A DNA stretch of 64,000 nt from Pseudomonadota bacterium (lineage in GTDB: Bacteria > Desulfobacterota > Desulfobacteria > Desulfobacterales > Desulfobacteraceae). The notes beneath the pieces are model-generated. The model did no database searches, was not told the origin of the DNA, and was given only the letters and a program-made list of their open reading frames with translations. The translations under genes were made by a program, and so were the position numbers. Of this stretch, positions 43,735-53,253 are shown piece by piece; the stretch's first letter is position 1; every line of letters starts with the position of its first letter. The DNA is taken from positions 1-64,000 of the forward strand of contig JAHJLV010000020.1 of NCBI GenBank assembly GCA_018821535.1, read 5' to 3'.

Positions 43735-44285
43735 GATACTTCTCCTGACATTTTAAAAAGTGATTGAATGCTTTTTTTGTCCTTCACCTTTGACGGCAGA
43801 AGATCAAGTTTCCTTTTTGAAAGCATTTTCAGGCCCAGATCAATATCAGAAAACAGATCCTTTTCAGAAAATTTATACCGCATCATGATCTCGAGTTTAT
43901 GCGTACGGCCATATCGGGAGATGGAATCAACCACGGCATTGTGGAAAGCCAAGACGCCCGGTTCTGCAATTTTTGCGTTCTTACGAATTGCCATTTGGCG
44001 AAGCGCATCCATAATTGCAGCCATATCCACGGCATTCGGGCATTCCATAGAGCAGGTATTGCAACCAACACACAACCAAATAGTAGAACTGTTCAAGGCC
44101 TGTTCCTTCATCCCAAACTGAATCATTCGGATGATTGAATTTGGCAGGACATCCATATCTTTAGAAAACGGGCATCCGCCGCTGCAGCAAAGGCAATGCC
44201 AGCACTGACTTAAGTTAGAATGGCTCAATTCTTCAACCTGATTAACAAATTCCTGTGCTGTTTTATCCAGAGTTATACCGTTCAT
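43731..44285 (-). CDS. HdrC-like dicluster ferredoxin subunit
   Basis: A 184-residue protein with two [4Fe-4S] sites, CWHCLCCSGGCP and CVGCNTCSMECP, and helical linkers (IMDALRQMAIRKNAK) typical of HdrC. It supplies electrons to the HdrB-like subunit. First gene of the pair; a perfect TTGAT-N4-ATCAA box is 95 bp upstream. Confidence 0.9.
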   Translation of the reverse strand: MNGITLDKTAQEFVNQVEELSHSNLSQCWHCLCCSGGCPFSKDMDVLPNSIIRMIQFGMKEQALNSSTIWLCVGCNTCSMECPNAVDMAAIMDALRQMAIRKNAKIAEPGVLAFHNAVVDSISRYGRTHKLEIMMRYKFSEKDLFSDIDLGLKMLSKRKLDLLPSKVKDKKSIQSLFKMSGEVS

Positions 44286-44379
44286 TGATATACCTTTTGT
44301 TTCGATTTTAAAAAGGGTCTTTCATTACAAAATTTCGAAATATTGATGATTATTTTAATCCTTTAATTTGAAAATTACA

Positions 44380-44393
44380 TTGATATATATCAA
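44380..44393. promoter_or_regulatory. Perfect Fnr/Dnr box upstream of hdrCB-like genes
   Basis: TTGATATATATCAA, a full palindrome, 95 bases before the HdrC-like ATG at 44285. Confidence 0.75.
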
Positions 44394-44473
44394 TTAATTC
44401 AATATTTTTATTACATCATCTCAATATGACATACGCTTCGTTAAAGTTCCTTGATGAACAAGAGTATGGCGTA

Positions 44474-45049
44474 TTATTTTTTTCTTTTATACCAATCCTG
44501 ATCACCATACAGTTTGTCCTGGCATTCCTTGCATATACCGTGGCTGAAATGTGCGTCTGAGTGTTTTTCAATATAAATTTCAATTTGATTCCAATATCCT
44601 TTGTCATCCCGAATTTTTTTACATGAAGCGCAGATCGGTATAAGCCCGCGAAGAATTTTTGTTTCTTCCAGCATTTGTTTCGCCTCCTGGACTGCTCTAA
44701 ACCTCTCTTCTTCTATGGTCTTCCGTTGAAGGGTAAGCATCGCCGTTGTCCATATGGCAAACAGTGCGAGAACCCGGTTAAACAGAACTTTCCACATTTC
44801 TCCACCCACGGGTGAATAAAATAAGCCGGTTATTGTCAAAACAGATGAAACAAAAGCCACCCATATCGTAAAATTTCGTTTTGGTATCCAAAGAGAAACA
44901 AGAACCACCGCTATATAGGGAACCCCTGCTGCGACCCCCAGAGGGATAAAAAGATCGATTACAAAAATCATAGTAAAAAGGAGTACACAAATGATATAGA
45001 CGGATAAATGGGTGTTAATAATTTTTGTTGATTTTTTTTCCCTCTTCAT
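44474..45049 (-). CDS. Membrane protein with C-terminal Cys/His module
   Basis: A 191-residue protein with four predicted N-terminal membrane segments (VYIICVLLFTMIFVIDLFI onward), a helical linker (EERFRAVQEAKQMLEETKIL) and a C-terminal Cys module: IPICASCKKIRDDKGYWNQI, HFSHGICKECQDKL. This module ends many deltaproteobacterial sensor proteins. Here it lacks kinase or GGDEF domains, so it may be a truncated or minimal sensor. Perfect Fnr box 96 bp upstream; AGGAGG ribosome site. Confidence 0.7.
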   Translation of the reverse strand: MKREKKSTKIINTHLSVYIICVLLFTMIFVIDLFIPLGVAAGVPYIAVVLVSLWIPKRNFTIWVAFVSSVLTITGLFYSPVGGEMWKVLFNRVLALFAIWTTAMLTLQRKTIEEERFRAVQEAKQMLEETKILRGLIPICASCKKIRDDKGYWNQIEIYIEKHSDAHFSHGICKECQDKLYGDQDWYKRKK

Positions 45050-45144
45050 ATGGCGTCCTCCTGGTTTGATATAAAATCACCAACCACCGCAGTTGTATAA
45101 GGTATTATATTGGATCTCAATATCAGAAGCACAAACAATTCACC

Positions 45145-45158
45145 TTGATATGTATCAA
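45145..45158. promoter_or_regulatory. Perfect Fnr/Dnr box upstream of the membrane sensor
   Basis: TTGATATGTATCAA, matching TTGAT-N4-ATCAA, 96 bases before the ATG at 45049, the same spacing as at the HdrC-like gene. Confidence 0.75.
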
Positions 45159-45211
45159 GAAACGAAAATAGTTTTTCCCCAAGGTTTTTTATAGATGAAA
45201 TAATAAAAACA

Positions 45212-45245
45212 AAGGGGGCTGGTCAAAAAAACGAACAACCCCCTT
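45212..45245 (-). terminator. Rho-independent terminator of hcp2
   Basis: AAGGGGG (45212-45218) and CCCCCTT (45239-45245) are the arms. On the minus strand TGTTTTTATTATTTC follows. It lies 12 bases past the hcp2 stop. Confidence 0.7.
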
Positions 45246-45256
45246 CAATAAACAGA

Positions 45257-46885
45257 CTATTTTAGAATGGCGGCAAGATCTTCATCCGGTGTCGAGATTG
45301 GTTTAATATCAAAGAGTTTTACTAGTGTATCAAGGATATTGGGTGTAATAAAAGCTGGAAGAGAAGGTCCCAGGCGGATATCTTTGATTCCCAGATGAAG
45401 CAGTGCCAGAAGCACACAAACGGCTTTTTGTTCGTACCATGAGATAATTAATGATAGTGGCAACTCGTTAACCCCGACATTAAATGCCTTTGCAAGCGCT
45501 GCCGCAATTTGAATGGATGAGTAGGAATCATTGCACTGTCCTGCATCCAAATACCGCGGAATACCATTAATATCGCCAAAATCCTTATCAAAAAAACGAT
45601 ATTTGCCACAGGCACAGGTCAGCACCACACAATCTTTTGGTACTTTTTCAACAAACTCGGTGTAGTAATTTCTACCGGGTTTTGCGCCATCACACCCTGC
45701 GACCAAAAAGAAATGCTTGATATCCCCTTTTTTAACCGCATCAATCACTTTGTCGGCAACACTTAACACACTGTTTCTGGCAAAGCCAACGGTGGTTTCG
45801 CCGGTGATTTTATCTTCAGTGAAACCAGGCAGGGCAAGTGCTCTGTCAATAACAGATTTAAAATTATGATCCGATATGTGAGGAATGCCCGGCCAGCCCA
45901 CCATACCTGACGTAAAAAGATTGTCCTGATAGGTCTTCTGAGGCCGCTGGATGCAGTTTGTTGTCATGAGGATTGCACCTGGGAACTTGGGAAAATCCTT
46001 AATCTGTAATTGCCAGGCTGTTCCAAACTGACCATAGAAATGTTTATATTTTTTTAATTCAGGGTATCCATGGGTAGACAACATTTCTCCATGGGTGTAG
46101 ATGTTAATCCCTTTTCCTTGGGTCTGTTTCAGCAGCTCCTCGAGGTCCTTTAAATCATGACCGGAAACCAGAATGGCTTTACCTTTTTTGTACCCCAACG
46201 GCACTTTTGTTGGAACCGGATGTCCGTAGGTTTCGGTATTCCCGGCATCCAGCAATTCCATTGTTTTTAATGCGGTTTTTCCGCATTCCAGAGACAGCGC
46301 CAACCATTCCTCCAGGCTTAAATCTGTACTCAGGATGGATGCCAGCGCTCTGTGAACATACTCAAATACGCTGTCATCCGTTTTGCCCAAAATATAGGCA
46401 TGGTCTGCATATGCACTCACGCCTTTAATGCCGTAAAGAACGGTGTGCTTTAATGACAGAATATCAGGATTACCCGCTGGGTATGTTTTTATGCCAACCG
46501 ATTCCCCCTGCTTAACCATCTCCTCGAGATTCTTGCCGGGGTTGAGGGTGGCGGCACCTTCCGGATAATCAGCACTTCCACCACTGTCCTTAATTTTGAC
46601 TTTTAAAGTTTCTCGCAAAGAAACGGCTTCATTGATCAGTTTAAAAATTCTTTCCGGATCAAACTCCACATTTGTCAGCGTTGAGAATGCAGCTTGAACC
46701 GTAAACACACCAATTTTTTCTTCAATGATGTTTTTTTTTCGGGCAGCCAGCGCGACCTGGGATAATCCCATCAGGGAATATATCAGCAGATCCTGCAATG
46801 CTGCAACATCGGGCTGCTTACCGCAAACTCCTTGAATCGTACAACCCGTTCCCTTAAACGTTTGTTCACATTGGTAACAAAACAT
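45257..46885 (-). CDS. hcp: Hybrid cluster protein (class I), copy 2
   Basis: A 542-residue second Hcp from the ATG at 46885 (CAGGAGTG upstream). N-terminal Cys 3, 6, 15, 21 (MFCYQCEQTFKGTGCTIQGV). Hybrid-cluster motifs: KGVSAYADHA, VSGHDLKDL, MTTNCIQRP, VAGCDGAKPG, LTCACGKYRF, DAGQCNDSYS. It differs throughout from copy 1 (for example [10 protein letters not shown] there), so it is not a recent duplication. It is last in the row with NO reductase and Ric, pointing to an NO-scavenging role, whereas copy 1 pairs with rubredoxin. Confidence 0.96.
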   Translation of the reverse strand: MFCYQCEQTFKGTGCTIQGVCGKQPDVAALQDLLIYSLMGLSQVALAARKKNIIEEKIGVFTVQAAFSTLTNVEFDPERIFKLINEAVSLRETLKVKIKDSGGSADYPEGAATLNPGKNLEEMVKQGESVGIKTYPAGNPDILSLKHTVLYGIKGVSAYADHAYILGKTDDSVFEYVHRALASILSTDLSLEEWLALSLECGKTALKTMELLDAGNTETYGHPVPTKVPLGYKKGKAILVSGHDLKDLEELLKQTQGKGINIYTHGEMLSTHGYPELKKYKHFYGQFGTAWQLQIKDFPKFPGAILMTTNCIQRPQKTYQDNLFTSGMVGWPGIPHISDHNFKSVIDRALALPGFTEDKITGETTVGFARNSVLSVADKVIDAVKKGDIKHFFLVAGCDGAKPGRNYYTEFVEKVPKDCVVLTCACGKYRFFDKDFGDINGIPRYLDAGQCNDSYSSIQIAAALAKAFNVGVNELPLSLIISWYEQKAVCVLLALLHLGIKDIRLGPSLPAFITPNILDTLVKLFDIKPISTPDEDLAAILK

Positions 46886-47007
46886 TTTTTTACACTCCTG
46901 TTTTTCTATATTGTTAAAAACCAAATTTTGAAATAGAAACCACCTAAAATCACAATGCGTTGCAATTTATGCCTTATAAGGATAGGGCGAATGCTCCTCA
47001 CTATCAT

Positions 47008-47739
47008 TTAAGGTTGTCCCGCTTTCAAAAACAGAATATTGTTTTCGAGGTGAACATGCTTGTGCAGGTCATCCTCAAATTCTTTAAGTTTTCTGTATGT
47101 AAGCATAAACGTATTACACACATCCGCCGGGATTGCGTAATCATTCGAAAGCCGGCGGATCTCATGAACGGCATCACCTATTTCTTCGTGCTCGCGGTAA
47201 AGTTTTTCAAGAGATGTTTTAATCATCTCACAATCCTTATTGTTAGATGTTGAGCCGTTTTTTTTATCTGCCTCGACCCGCTTGATCGCCGGGAAAAGAA
47301 TTTCCTCTTCTTCATGGAGATGTCCCGTCATATCTGATACGATGTTGTCAAAGATGGTGGCAATTTTGACCAGTTCAGGGTGGTTGGTGCCATGGACATC
47401 AACTATTTTATGGAGATATGCGGAGATCAGTCCCATTTCCTCATTAAGGTAGGCATGGTGAGTATTAACAATATAGTCGGCGAGAAAAGACAAGCTCCAT
47501 GCCGCATAGTTTTGACTTCGTTCAAGTGGCTGACTCATTGCATTCTCAATTTCCAGCTGTAATGATTCCAAATCGAGATCTTTTGTTTGGCAGGCTGTAA
47601 TGAGTGGTACCTGCCCACCACAGCAAAAGTCTATCCCGTGTTTCTCAAAAACTGTTGCAGTCCGATAATCCCCTGCAACTATCTCGCCTATCGTTTTGTG
47701 AGAAACATTCTTTTTTTCTGGGTTTGTCGATTGTGTCAT
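47008..47739 (-). CDS. ric: Iron-sulfur cluster repair di-iron protein (Ric/ScdA/YtfE)
   Basis: A 243-residue protein from the ATG at 47739 (GGATAGGAATTATC upstream; the longer TTG frame is less likely). The N-terminal ScdA domain has KTIGEIVAGDYRTATVFEKH and DFCCGG. The hemerythrin-like domain has ligands in NTHHAYL, GHLHEEEEILFPA, YREHEEIG and HKHVHLENNILF. It repairs Fe-S clusters damaged by NO. It lies 34 bp downstream of the NO reductase and 122 bp upstream of hcp2. Confidence 0.95.
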   Translation of the reverse strand: MTQSTNPEKKNVSHKTIGEIVAGDYRTATVFEKHGIDFCCGGQVPLITACQTKDLDLESLQLEIENAMSQPLERSQNYAAWSLSFLADYIVNTHHAYLNEEMGLISAYLHKIVDVHGTNHPELVKIATIFDNIVSDMTGHLHEEEEILFPAIKRVEADKKNGSTSNNKDCEMIKTSLEKLYREHEEIGDAVHEIRRLSNDYAIPADVCNTFMLTYRKLKEFEDDLHKHVHLENNILFLKAGQP

Positions 47740-47772
47740 GATAATTCCTATCCTTTGATTTTTCAATGCTGC

Positions 47773-50034
47773 CTAAATCTGGGTTCCATTTAATTTTGAT
47801 TCCTTCTTGATAAAAGAAAGATACACGGCACGCAGCAGGAATAAAAATAAAACGATGGCTCCCATGGAAAAGACCACATCCGGAACCACACGGGCCCAGG
47901 CCATTGCCCGGAGTACAGGACCCGAGGCTATTTCAGGGCTGCGTGCAAACCATATCCCATATTTAACAGCAAAATATAACTGATAAAATCCAGACGGTAT
48001 AAGGCTGAAAACAGCCATACCCATCAACCCCCCGTTGAGTCCCCAAAAGCTCCATTTCAACATCTTATCCGACCAGGAAGCTTTAGATACAATATGTCGC
48101 ACCGAAAATAGCATCAGAGAAATGGCCAGCATTCCATAGACGCCAAACAGCGCTGTATGCGAATGAAGTGGGGTGGTATTGATCCCCTGCGCATAATATA
48201 GAACAATCGGTGGATTGATCAGGAAGCCGAACATGCCCGCACCAACCAGATTCCAGAACGCAACGGAAACGAAAAAATAGATTGGCCATTTGTACGCATA
48301 TGCCTTTCCCCCTGATTTGATGACATTTAAGTTGTGGACCACCTCAAACCCAAGTAAAGAGAGAGGAACAACTTCCAATGCTGAAAAGACTGCCCCCAGT
48401 GCAATAACCGGCGTTGGTGTGCCCACCCAGAAAAGATGATGGAACGTACCAAGAATACCGCTGCCCAGATACAGAAAAATTGTGAAATGAACCGTTGTCA
48501 GAGCAAACTTTTTGCTGACGGCTCCAATATGGGAGAGTAAAAACGCCATGACAACCGTTGCGAAAACCTCAAAAAAACCTTCTACCCACAAATGAACCAC
48601 CCACCATCGCCAGTATTCCGCATCTGATAAATGACTGCCTTTGCCATATAATAATCCGGCCATATAAAAAAGTGGTATTGTAATGGAACTGTATAAGAGC
48701 ATGTGTGTCAAACCGCCTTTATCGGTTTCATTTTGCAGTGCAGGACGGATGGATCGGTAAACCAGAACCAGCCAGATCAGCATTCCGGCCACCAATAACA
48801 ATTGCCATACCCGTCCAAGTTCTATGTATTCATATCCCTGATGGCCCAGGTAAAACCCATTGTCCCCGAAAAAATTCGATATGGAGAGCCAGGTTCCGGT
48901 TAATGACCCCACCACAACCACAACAATGGCACCCAAAAGCGTGAGTACCCAAAAACTCTGACGCTTAGGTTCTTTCCCGACAAAAGGACCGATAAAAAGG
49001 CCGGCTGCAAGGAAACAGGTCGCAATAAAGAAAACTGCCAGTTGAAGATGCCAGGTTCGAACTGCTGCATAGGGTAATATTTTTGCCAGAGAAATCCCAT
49101 AAAAATGGGTTCCTTCTACAGTGTAATGTGCCGTGACTCCTCCAACTCCAATTTGAATAACAAATAATCCAATGGCAATTAAAAAATACAATAATGTCAC
49201 TTTTTGACTGGGAGTGGGATTGGGTTCCTTAAATTTGACTAAAAGATCGGTTTTATATTCATCTCTTCCAATATATCGCTGGTAAACAAAAATAGCCGCT
49301 GCAATACCCAAAACAAGGAGGATCACACTGACAATAGACCAGATCAGAAAATCTGGCAGAGGGTGATTTCCGACCAGAGGATCATAGGGCCAGTTTGTCG
49401 TGTATGTGTAATCAGCATCCGGCCGCAGCGTACCTGCAGACCAGGCCAGCCAGGAAAAGAAAGCGGTGACACGGCGCCCTTGTTCGTTAGTCAGAACGAT
49501 TCCGGGTTGAAGTCCCATTCGTTCATTGCCGTTTTGGAAAAGCCGGGTATAATAGTCCGTCAGGGATGTAAGGGCCTCTGCTTGAAATTGCGTGAATGCA
49601 AGCACGCCGGTTTCAGGTGTATATCTGTTGGTTTTTATTTCATCCCGGACAACAGCAGTTAAGCGGGCCTGTTCTTTAAAGCCCAGCGTTTCAAAATCTT
49701 TTTGTGTGAAGTTGACCGCATCTTTAATCGACAAGCCGTGATGCCTGGCTGCTAAATAAAGCCCCATCCGGTGAAGAAAATCAGCTGACCAGTCCGGAGC
49801 AAGATATGAGCCATGCCCCCAAATAGTTCCAATATGTTGCCCGCCTCTGCTGAAATAATAATTTTGTCCATTGATAATATCTTCTTTGGTAATGATTGAA
49901 TCGCCTGAAGGTGAGACAATTTTTACTGGAATCGGGGGTTTTGATTTGTTGATTAAATATCCGCCAAAAATCAAAACACCAAAAGCAAGAATGAGAAAAA
50001 ATAATAAGACTGCTCTAACTTTGCTATTTAACAT
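47773..50034 (-). CDS. norB: Quinol-dependent nitric oxide reductase (qNOR)
   Basis: A 753-residue single-subunit NO reductase from the ATG at 50034. It has an N-terminal membrane segment, a periplasmic cytochrome c-like domain without a CxxCH heme site (IINGQNYYFSRGGQHIGTIW), and 12 further membrane segments. Heme and FeB ligands are visible: HLQLAVFFIATCFL, HLWVEGFFEVFA, TFHHLFWVG and HSHTALFGVYGML. It takes electrons from quinol and reduces NO to N2O, here for detoxification as no nitrite-to-NO reductase is seen. It is in a row with a ferredoxin and the QmoC-like gene upstream. Confidence 0.96.
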   Translation of the reverse strand: MLNSKVRAVLLFFLILAFGVLIFGGYLINKSKPPIPVKIVSPSGDSIITKEDIINGQNYYFSRGGQHIGTIWGHGSYLAPDWSADFLHRMGLYLAARHHGLSIKDAVNFTQKDFETLGFKEQARLTAVVRDEIKTNRYTPETGVLAFTQFQAEALTSLTDYYTRLFQNGNERMGLQPGIVLTNEQGRRVTAFFSWLAWSAGTLRPDADYTYTTNWPYDPLVGNHPLPDFLIWSIVSVILLVLGIAAAIFVYQRYIGRDEYKTDLLVKFKEPNPTPSQKVTLLYFLIAIGLFVIQIGVGGVTAHYTVEGTHFYGISLAKILPYAAVRTWHLQLAVFFIATCFLAAGLFIGPFVGKEPKRQSFWVLTLLGAIVVVVVGSLTGTWLSISNFFGDNGFYLGHQGYEYIELGRVWQLLLVAGMLIWLVLVYRSIRPALQNETDKGGLTHMLLYSSITIPLFYMAGLLYGKGSHLSDAEYWRWWVVHLWVEGFFEVFATVVMAFLLSHIGAVSKKFALTTVHFTIFLYLGSGILGTFHHLFWVGTPTPVIALGAVFSALEVVPLSLLGFEVVHNLNVIKSGGKAYAYKWPIYFFVSVAFWNLVGAGMFGFLINPPIVLYYAQGINTTPLHSHTALFGVYGMLAISLMLFSVRHIVSKASWSDKMLKWSFWGLNGGLMGMAVFSLIPSGFYQLYFAVKYGIWFARSPEIASGPVLRAMAWARVVPDVVFSMGAIVLFLFLLRAVYLSFIKKESKLNGTQI

Positions 50035-50091
50035 GGGAAAACCTCTCAATATTAGTAATTAAATGACAAATTGCTACAATAGCGATATATA

Positions 50092-50289
50092 TTATTTATC
50101 CTTCCAATGGATACACTCCACCGGACAGGCTTCAATCGCTTCATCGATACACTCTTCAGAGCCACCCTCTTCCATAACAACGAAGGCCACAGTCTCCTGG
50201 TCATCAAAACCGAACACTTCCGGACAAAGTTCAACACAACTCTCACAACCGATACAGTCTTCAGTTTCGATATATACTTTTTTGTTCAT
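50092..50289 (-). CDS. [4Fe-4S] ferredoxin
   Basis: A 65-residue single-cluster ferredoxin: CIGCESCVELCPEVF and CPVECIHW give four cluster Cys (one CxxCxxC plus one C-P). It is acidic, as usual. AGGAGAATGTT precedes the ATG. Between the QmoC-like and qNOR genes (gaps of about 60 bp), it may feed Hcp or be reduced by the QmoC-like protein. Confidence 0.93.
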   Translation of the reverse strand: MNKKVYIETEDCIGCESCVELCPEVFGFDDQETVAFVVMEEGGSEECIDEAIEACPVECIHWKDK

Positions 50290-50351
50290 AACATTCTCCT
50301 ATAATAAAAATGAGCAGAAATGATAAATTCAAACAAACAGGCGAAAAACGT

Positions 50352-51509
50352 TTAATCATAATGGTCAAAATTGAAGTTTCTGCCCGCATATTTTACATAC
50401 GTCATTGCCACCGTCCGAAAAACAATATGTGCAAATTTTGTATATGGCAGATATGCAAATGAACAGAACACAAGAATAAGATGAATAAAATACGTCGTGT
50501 AAGTTGTGACTGCTAATCCCATCAACCTTGCCATCTGCGTTGCCATGCCTGTGACACCGATCCCAAAAACCAGCCAGGCAAGACACCAGTCAAAATATGT
50601 TGATATCTGCTGTTGCCTTTTAGAAAATCTGTCTCTTATCAGCAACCCGCTGCCAATAATTAGGGCTGCACCGCTGACATTGGCTATCCATTTAACCGGA
50701 TTCATTTGAGAATAGGGTCCATGATTATGAAAAACATATAGCGCCACAAAAAATACACTGGTGACAAAGAATAACCCTATGTAGGAAAACATCACCATCA
50801 TATGTAATGTAGACCGCTCCTGATTTTCTTCGCACCTGGAAAATCTCTGATGTTTAAATATCTCCGGTAAAACGCTGATAAAAGAAGCATATAATTTTTT
50901 CATAATTAATGTTTTTTGAATTGTTTTTCCTTCCAGAAGTGCTGTACCGTGAATGTCATGAACAAATCGCTTAACACCCACGGCAATGCATAAAAATGCC
51001 CAGGCAGCTGCAGGAATCATAACGATATCAACAAGCCATGTGGAGAAAAAATGAGCATGGACAATTTGCGTTCCTTCAGGCGTGAAATCCAGCAGACCGG
51101 TTGGCAACCCGATGAGAATGAACAAGAGAACAGGAATCATTAAGACCCAGGGTAAATTTTTAGGCTCTGATAAAAACGTTGCAAATGGTTTGGGCCATGC
51201 GTACTCTATAATTGCCTGTCTTCGAAGCTCTGACATTACATCAGCAGGCTTGGCATCTCTTGGGCATTCTGTTGAACAGTCTCCACAATTATGGCACAGC
51301 CATATATCGGCATCGTGCAGTAGTTGTTTTTTTAACCCCCAGGAGGCGGCAATCATTTCCTTTCGAGGGAAAGGTTTAAGTTCAGGAGAGATGGGGCATA
51401 CTGTCGAACAGGTGGCACATTGATAGCATTTTTTTACATCCTGTCCACCCGTCTCCATGACGGATCGAATAAAATCCAGATCCGGTTCAATAAGGTTTGT
51501 GGTTTTCAT
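50352..51509 (-). CDS. QmoC-like Fe-S / cytochrome b membrane protein
   Basis: A 385-residue protein: residues 1-110 carry two [4Fe-4S] motifs (CYQCATCSTVCP and CHNCGDCSTECP) as in HdrC, and residues 120-370 carry six membrane segments with His likely binding b hemes, as in NarI/QmoC. QmoC connects menaquinol with cytoplasmic sulfate-reduction enzymes. Here QmoA and QmoB are absent, so it is a paralog recruited into the NO row, probably moving electrons between quinone and the ferredoxin encoded next. Confidence 0.88.
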   Translation of the reverse strand: MKTTNLIEPDLDFIRSVMETGGQDVKKCYQCATCSTVCPISPELKPFPRKEMIAASWGLKKQLLHDADIWLCHNCGDCSTECPRDAKPADVMSELRRQAIIEYAWPKPFATFLSEPKNLPWVLMIPVLLFILIGLPTGLLDFTPEGTQIVHAHFFSTWLVDIVMIPAAAWAFLCIAVGVKRFVHDIHGTALLEGKTIQKTLIMKKLYASFISVLPEIFKHQRFSRCEENQERSTLHMMVMFSYIGLFFVTSVFFVALYVFHNHGPYSQMNPVKWIANVSGAALIIGSGLLIRDRFSKRQQQISTYFDWCLAWLVFGIGVTGMATQMARLMGLAVTTYTTYFIHLILVFCSFAYLPYTKFAHIVFRTVAMTYVKYAGRNFNFDHYD

Positions 51510-51559
51510 TTCTCATCCTTCAATTACAATAACAATGGAAATTTTCCGTTTATAAATGA

Positions 51560-52567
51560 TCAGTTAAAATATTTCATAAACTGGACCCGTTCAAAAACTG
51601 CCGGATCGTTTGTTTTTGGCTGGCTTAATAGTCCTCTAAAGTCTTGAAGTGTGTTGTAACTATGTGCTGACATCCATTTTTTGATCGTATCGGATACGGC
51701 CTGAATATACTCTATTTTGTTTTTGTAAAATACAGATACCATCTGTACGGCCTTTGCTCCGGCCAGAATTTGTTTAATAGCCCCTTCACCATCATGGACA
51801 CCGGTTGAGGCAGCTAAATCACAATTCACTCTTTGGGACATTATACCGATCCACCTCAATGATTGTGCGATATCAGAAGGGCTGCTGAAAACAAAAGAAG
51901 GCTTCACTTCTAATTTTTCAATATCAAAATCAGGGCTGAAGAAACGATTGAACAGCACCAGAGCTTTTATACCAGAATTTGAAAGTTTCTGAATCATGGG
52001 TCCAAGATCTGTAAAATAATAACTGATCTTCAAGGCAACAGGAATGGAGACTTCCCTTAAAATCTGTTCGATAACCTGAAAATATATTTTTTCTGGTTCT
52101 TCACTTGACCGGTTAAAATTACTTGGTAAAAAGAACATATTCAATTCTAGTGCATCCGCTCCCGCCTCCTCCAATTGTTTTGCATATGAAATCCACTCAA
52201 CAGAATGGTAACAACAATTAATACTTGCAATCACAGGGATAGAGATACTTTTTTTGCTGTCGGCGATTAATTGTTTATATTTTTTCAGATTATCGTCCCT
52301 GATTATATAGTCGTAAAAATCGATGGGATTTTTATGGCCATCGTAATCAAAATATTTTTGCGGAGGGCCGCTTTTTGATTCTTGTTCTAAAAAATCTGAG
52401 TACTCATAAGCAATCTCTTCTTCGAATATCGATTTCAGAACGACGGCTCCTGCCCCCATTTTTTCAATTTCCTGTATTTTCTTGACCGACCCTGTTAATC
52501 CTGAACTTCCTGCTATAATGGGATTTTTTAATTGTAACCCCATATATTCAGTGGACAGATCTACCAT
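51560..52567 (-). CDS. Dihydroorotate dehydrogenase-like protein
   Basis: A 335-residue flavoprotein TIM barrel of the DHOD-like group: MVDLSTEYMGLQLKNPIIAG, GAGAVVLKSIFEEEI, ADALELNMFF and a phosphate-binding AASTGVHDGEGAIKQILAGA. Pyrimidine synthesis enzymes have a different active-site loop, so this is likely a redox or oxidative-stress paralog rather than PyrD. It is the third gene in the NO row (43 and 50-bp gaps). Confidence 0.85.
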   Translation of the reverse strand: MVDLSTEYMGLQLKNPIIAGSSGLTGSVKKIQEIEKMGAGAVVLKSIFEEEIAYEYSDFLEQESKSGPPQKYFDYDGHKNPIDFYDYIIRDDNLKKYKQLIADSKKSISIPVIASINCCYHSVEWISYAKQLEEAGADALELNMFFLPSNFNRSSEEPEKIYFQVIEQILREVSIPVALKISYYFTDLGPMIQKLSNSGIKALVLFNRFFSPDFDIEKLEVKPSFVFSSPSDIAQSLRWIGIMSQRVNCDLAASTGVHDGEGAIKQILAGAKAVQMVSVFYKNKIEYIQAVSDTIKKWMSAHSYNTLQDFRGLLSQPKTNDPAVFERVQFMKYFN

Positions 52568-52610
52568 AGCTATTCTCCTAAGGTTATATAATTACAGTGA
52601 TTTTAACCCA

Positions 52611-53183
52611 TTATTCTTCACGGATCATAACAAGAAGCATTTTAAACGGAACATTCGCTTTTAATGAATGTGGGATATTGGCAGGCATGATCAACATTTC
52701 TCCTGCTGATACATTTTTCGATTTTCCACCAAGAGTAATTTCGGCGTCTCCATCCAAAATATAAATCGCTGCATCATAGGGTGCAGTATGTTCACTCAAC
52801 CCCTGGCCTTTATCAAATGCAAACAAGGTTATATTGCCAATATTTTTTTTTAACAGTGTTTTGCTCACAACGGAATCACTTGCATAGTCCACGGATTGTT
52901 TCAGATTAAAAGGTGTTCCTTTTCCTGTTGTTGATTTTTCATTCATAAGACTCTCCTTTTCATCATTAATTGTTTCTTCATTTCCGGAAAGTGTTTTTTG
53001 TATCTTTTTGAGCAAATGATCGAGATCGAGGTTATTTTCCTTTGCGACATCCGCTAACGTGTGAAACTCATCTATCGGACACCCGACACAGTCTAATTTT
53101 AAATCCATGAAAAGCTCTATAAGTTTTGGCTCATGGTTAAAAAGTTCTCTTACAGATATTTCCGGCGATAAGTAAAAATTCAT
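52611..53183 (-). CDS. DUF1858-cupin fusion protein
   Basis: A 190-residue protein from the ATG at 53183 (GGGAAAAGAT upstream); the 53243 start has no ribosome site. Residues 1-60 are DUF1858 (SPEISVRELFNHEPKLIELF, CVGCPIDEFHTLADV), a domain related to the ScdA N-terminus. Residues 100-190 are a cupin (LSEHTAPYDAAIYILDGDAE, MLIMPANIPHSL) with the two His of a metal site. The acidic linker joins them. Role unknown; it may hold a metal or a small redox ligand. Confidence 0.8.
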   Translation of the reverse strand: MNFYLSPEISVRELFNHEPKLIELFMDLKLDCVGCPIDEFHTLADVAKENNLDLDHLLKKIQKTLSGNEETINDEKESLMNEKSTTGKGTPFNLKQSVDYASDSVVSKTLLKKNIGNITLFAFDKGQGLSEHTAPYDAAIYILDGDAEITLGGKSKNVSAGEMLIMPANIPHSLKANVPFKMLLVMIREE

Positions 53184-53253
53184 ATCTTTTCCCAACCTAA
53201 AAAATTTCTGTCTATCATCATTTAGATCAAGATTAGCAACCATTTAAGGATAC

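Noticed and set aside
50352..52567. Complete Qmo complex or PyrD operon
   Set aside because: QmoA and QmoB are absent and the DHOD-like protein lies among NO genes, not pyrimidine genes.
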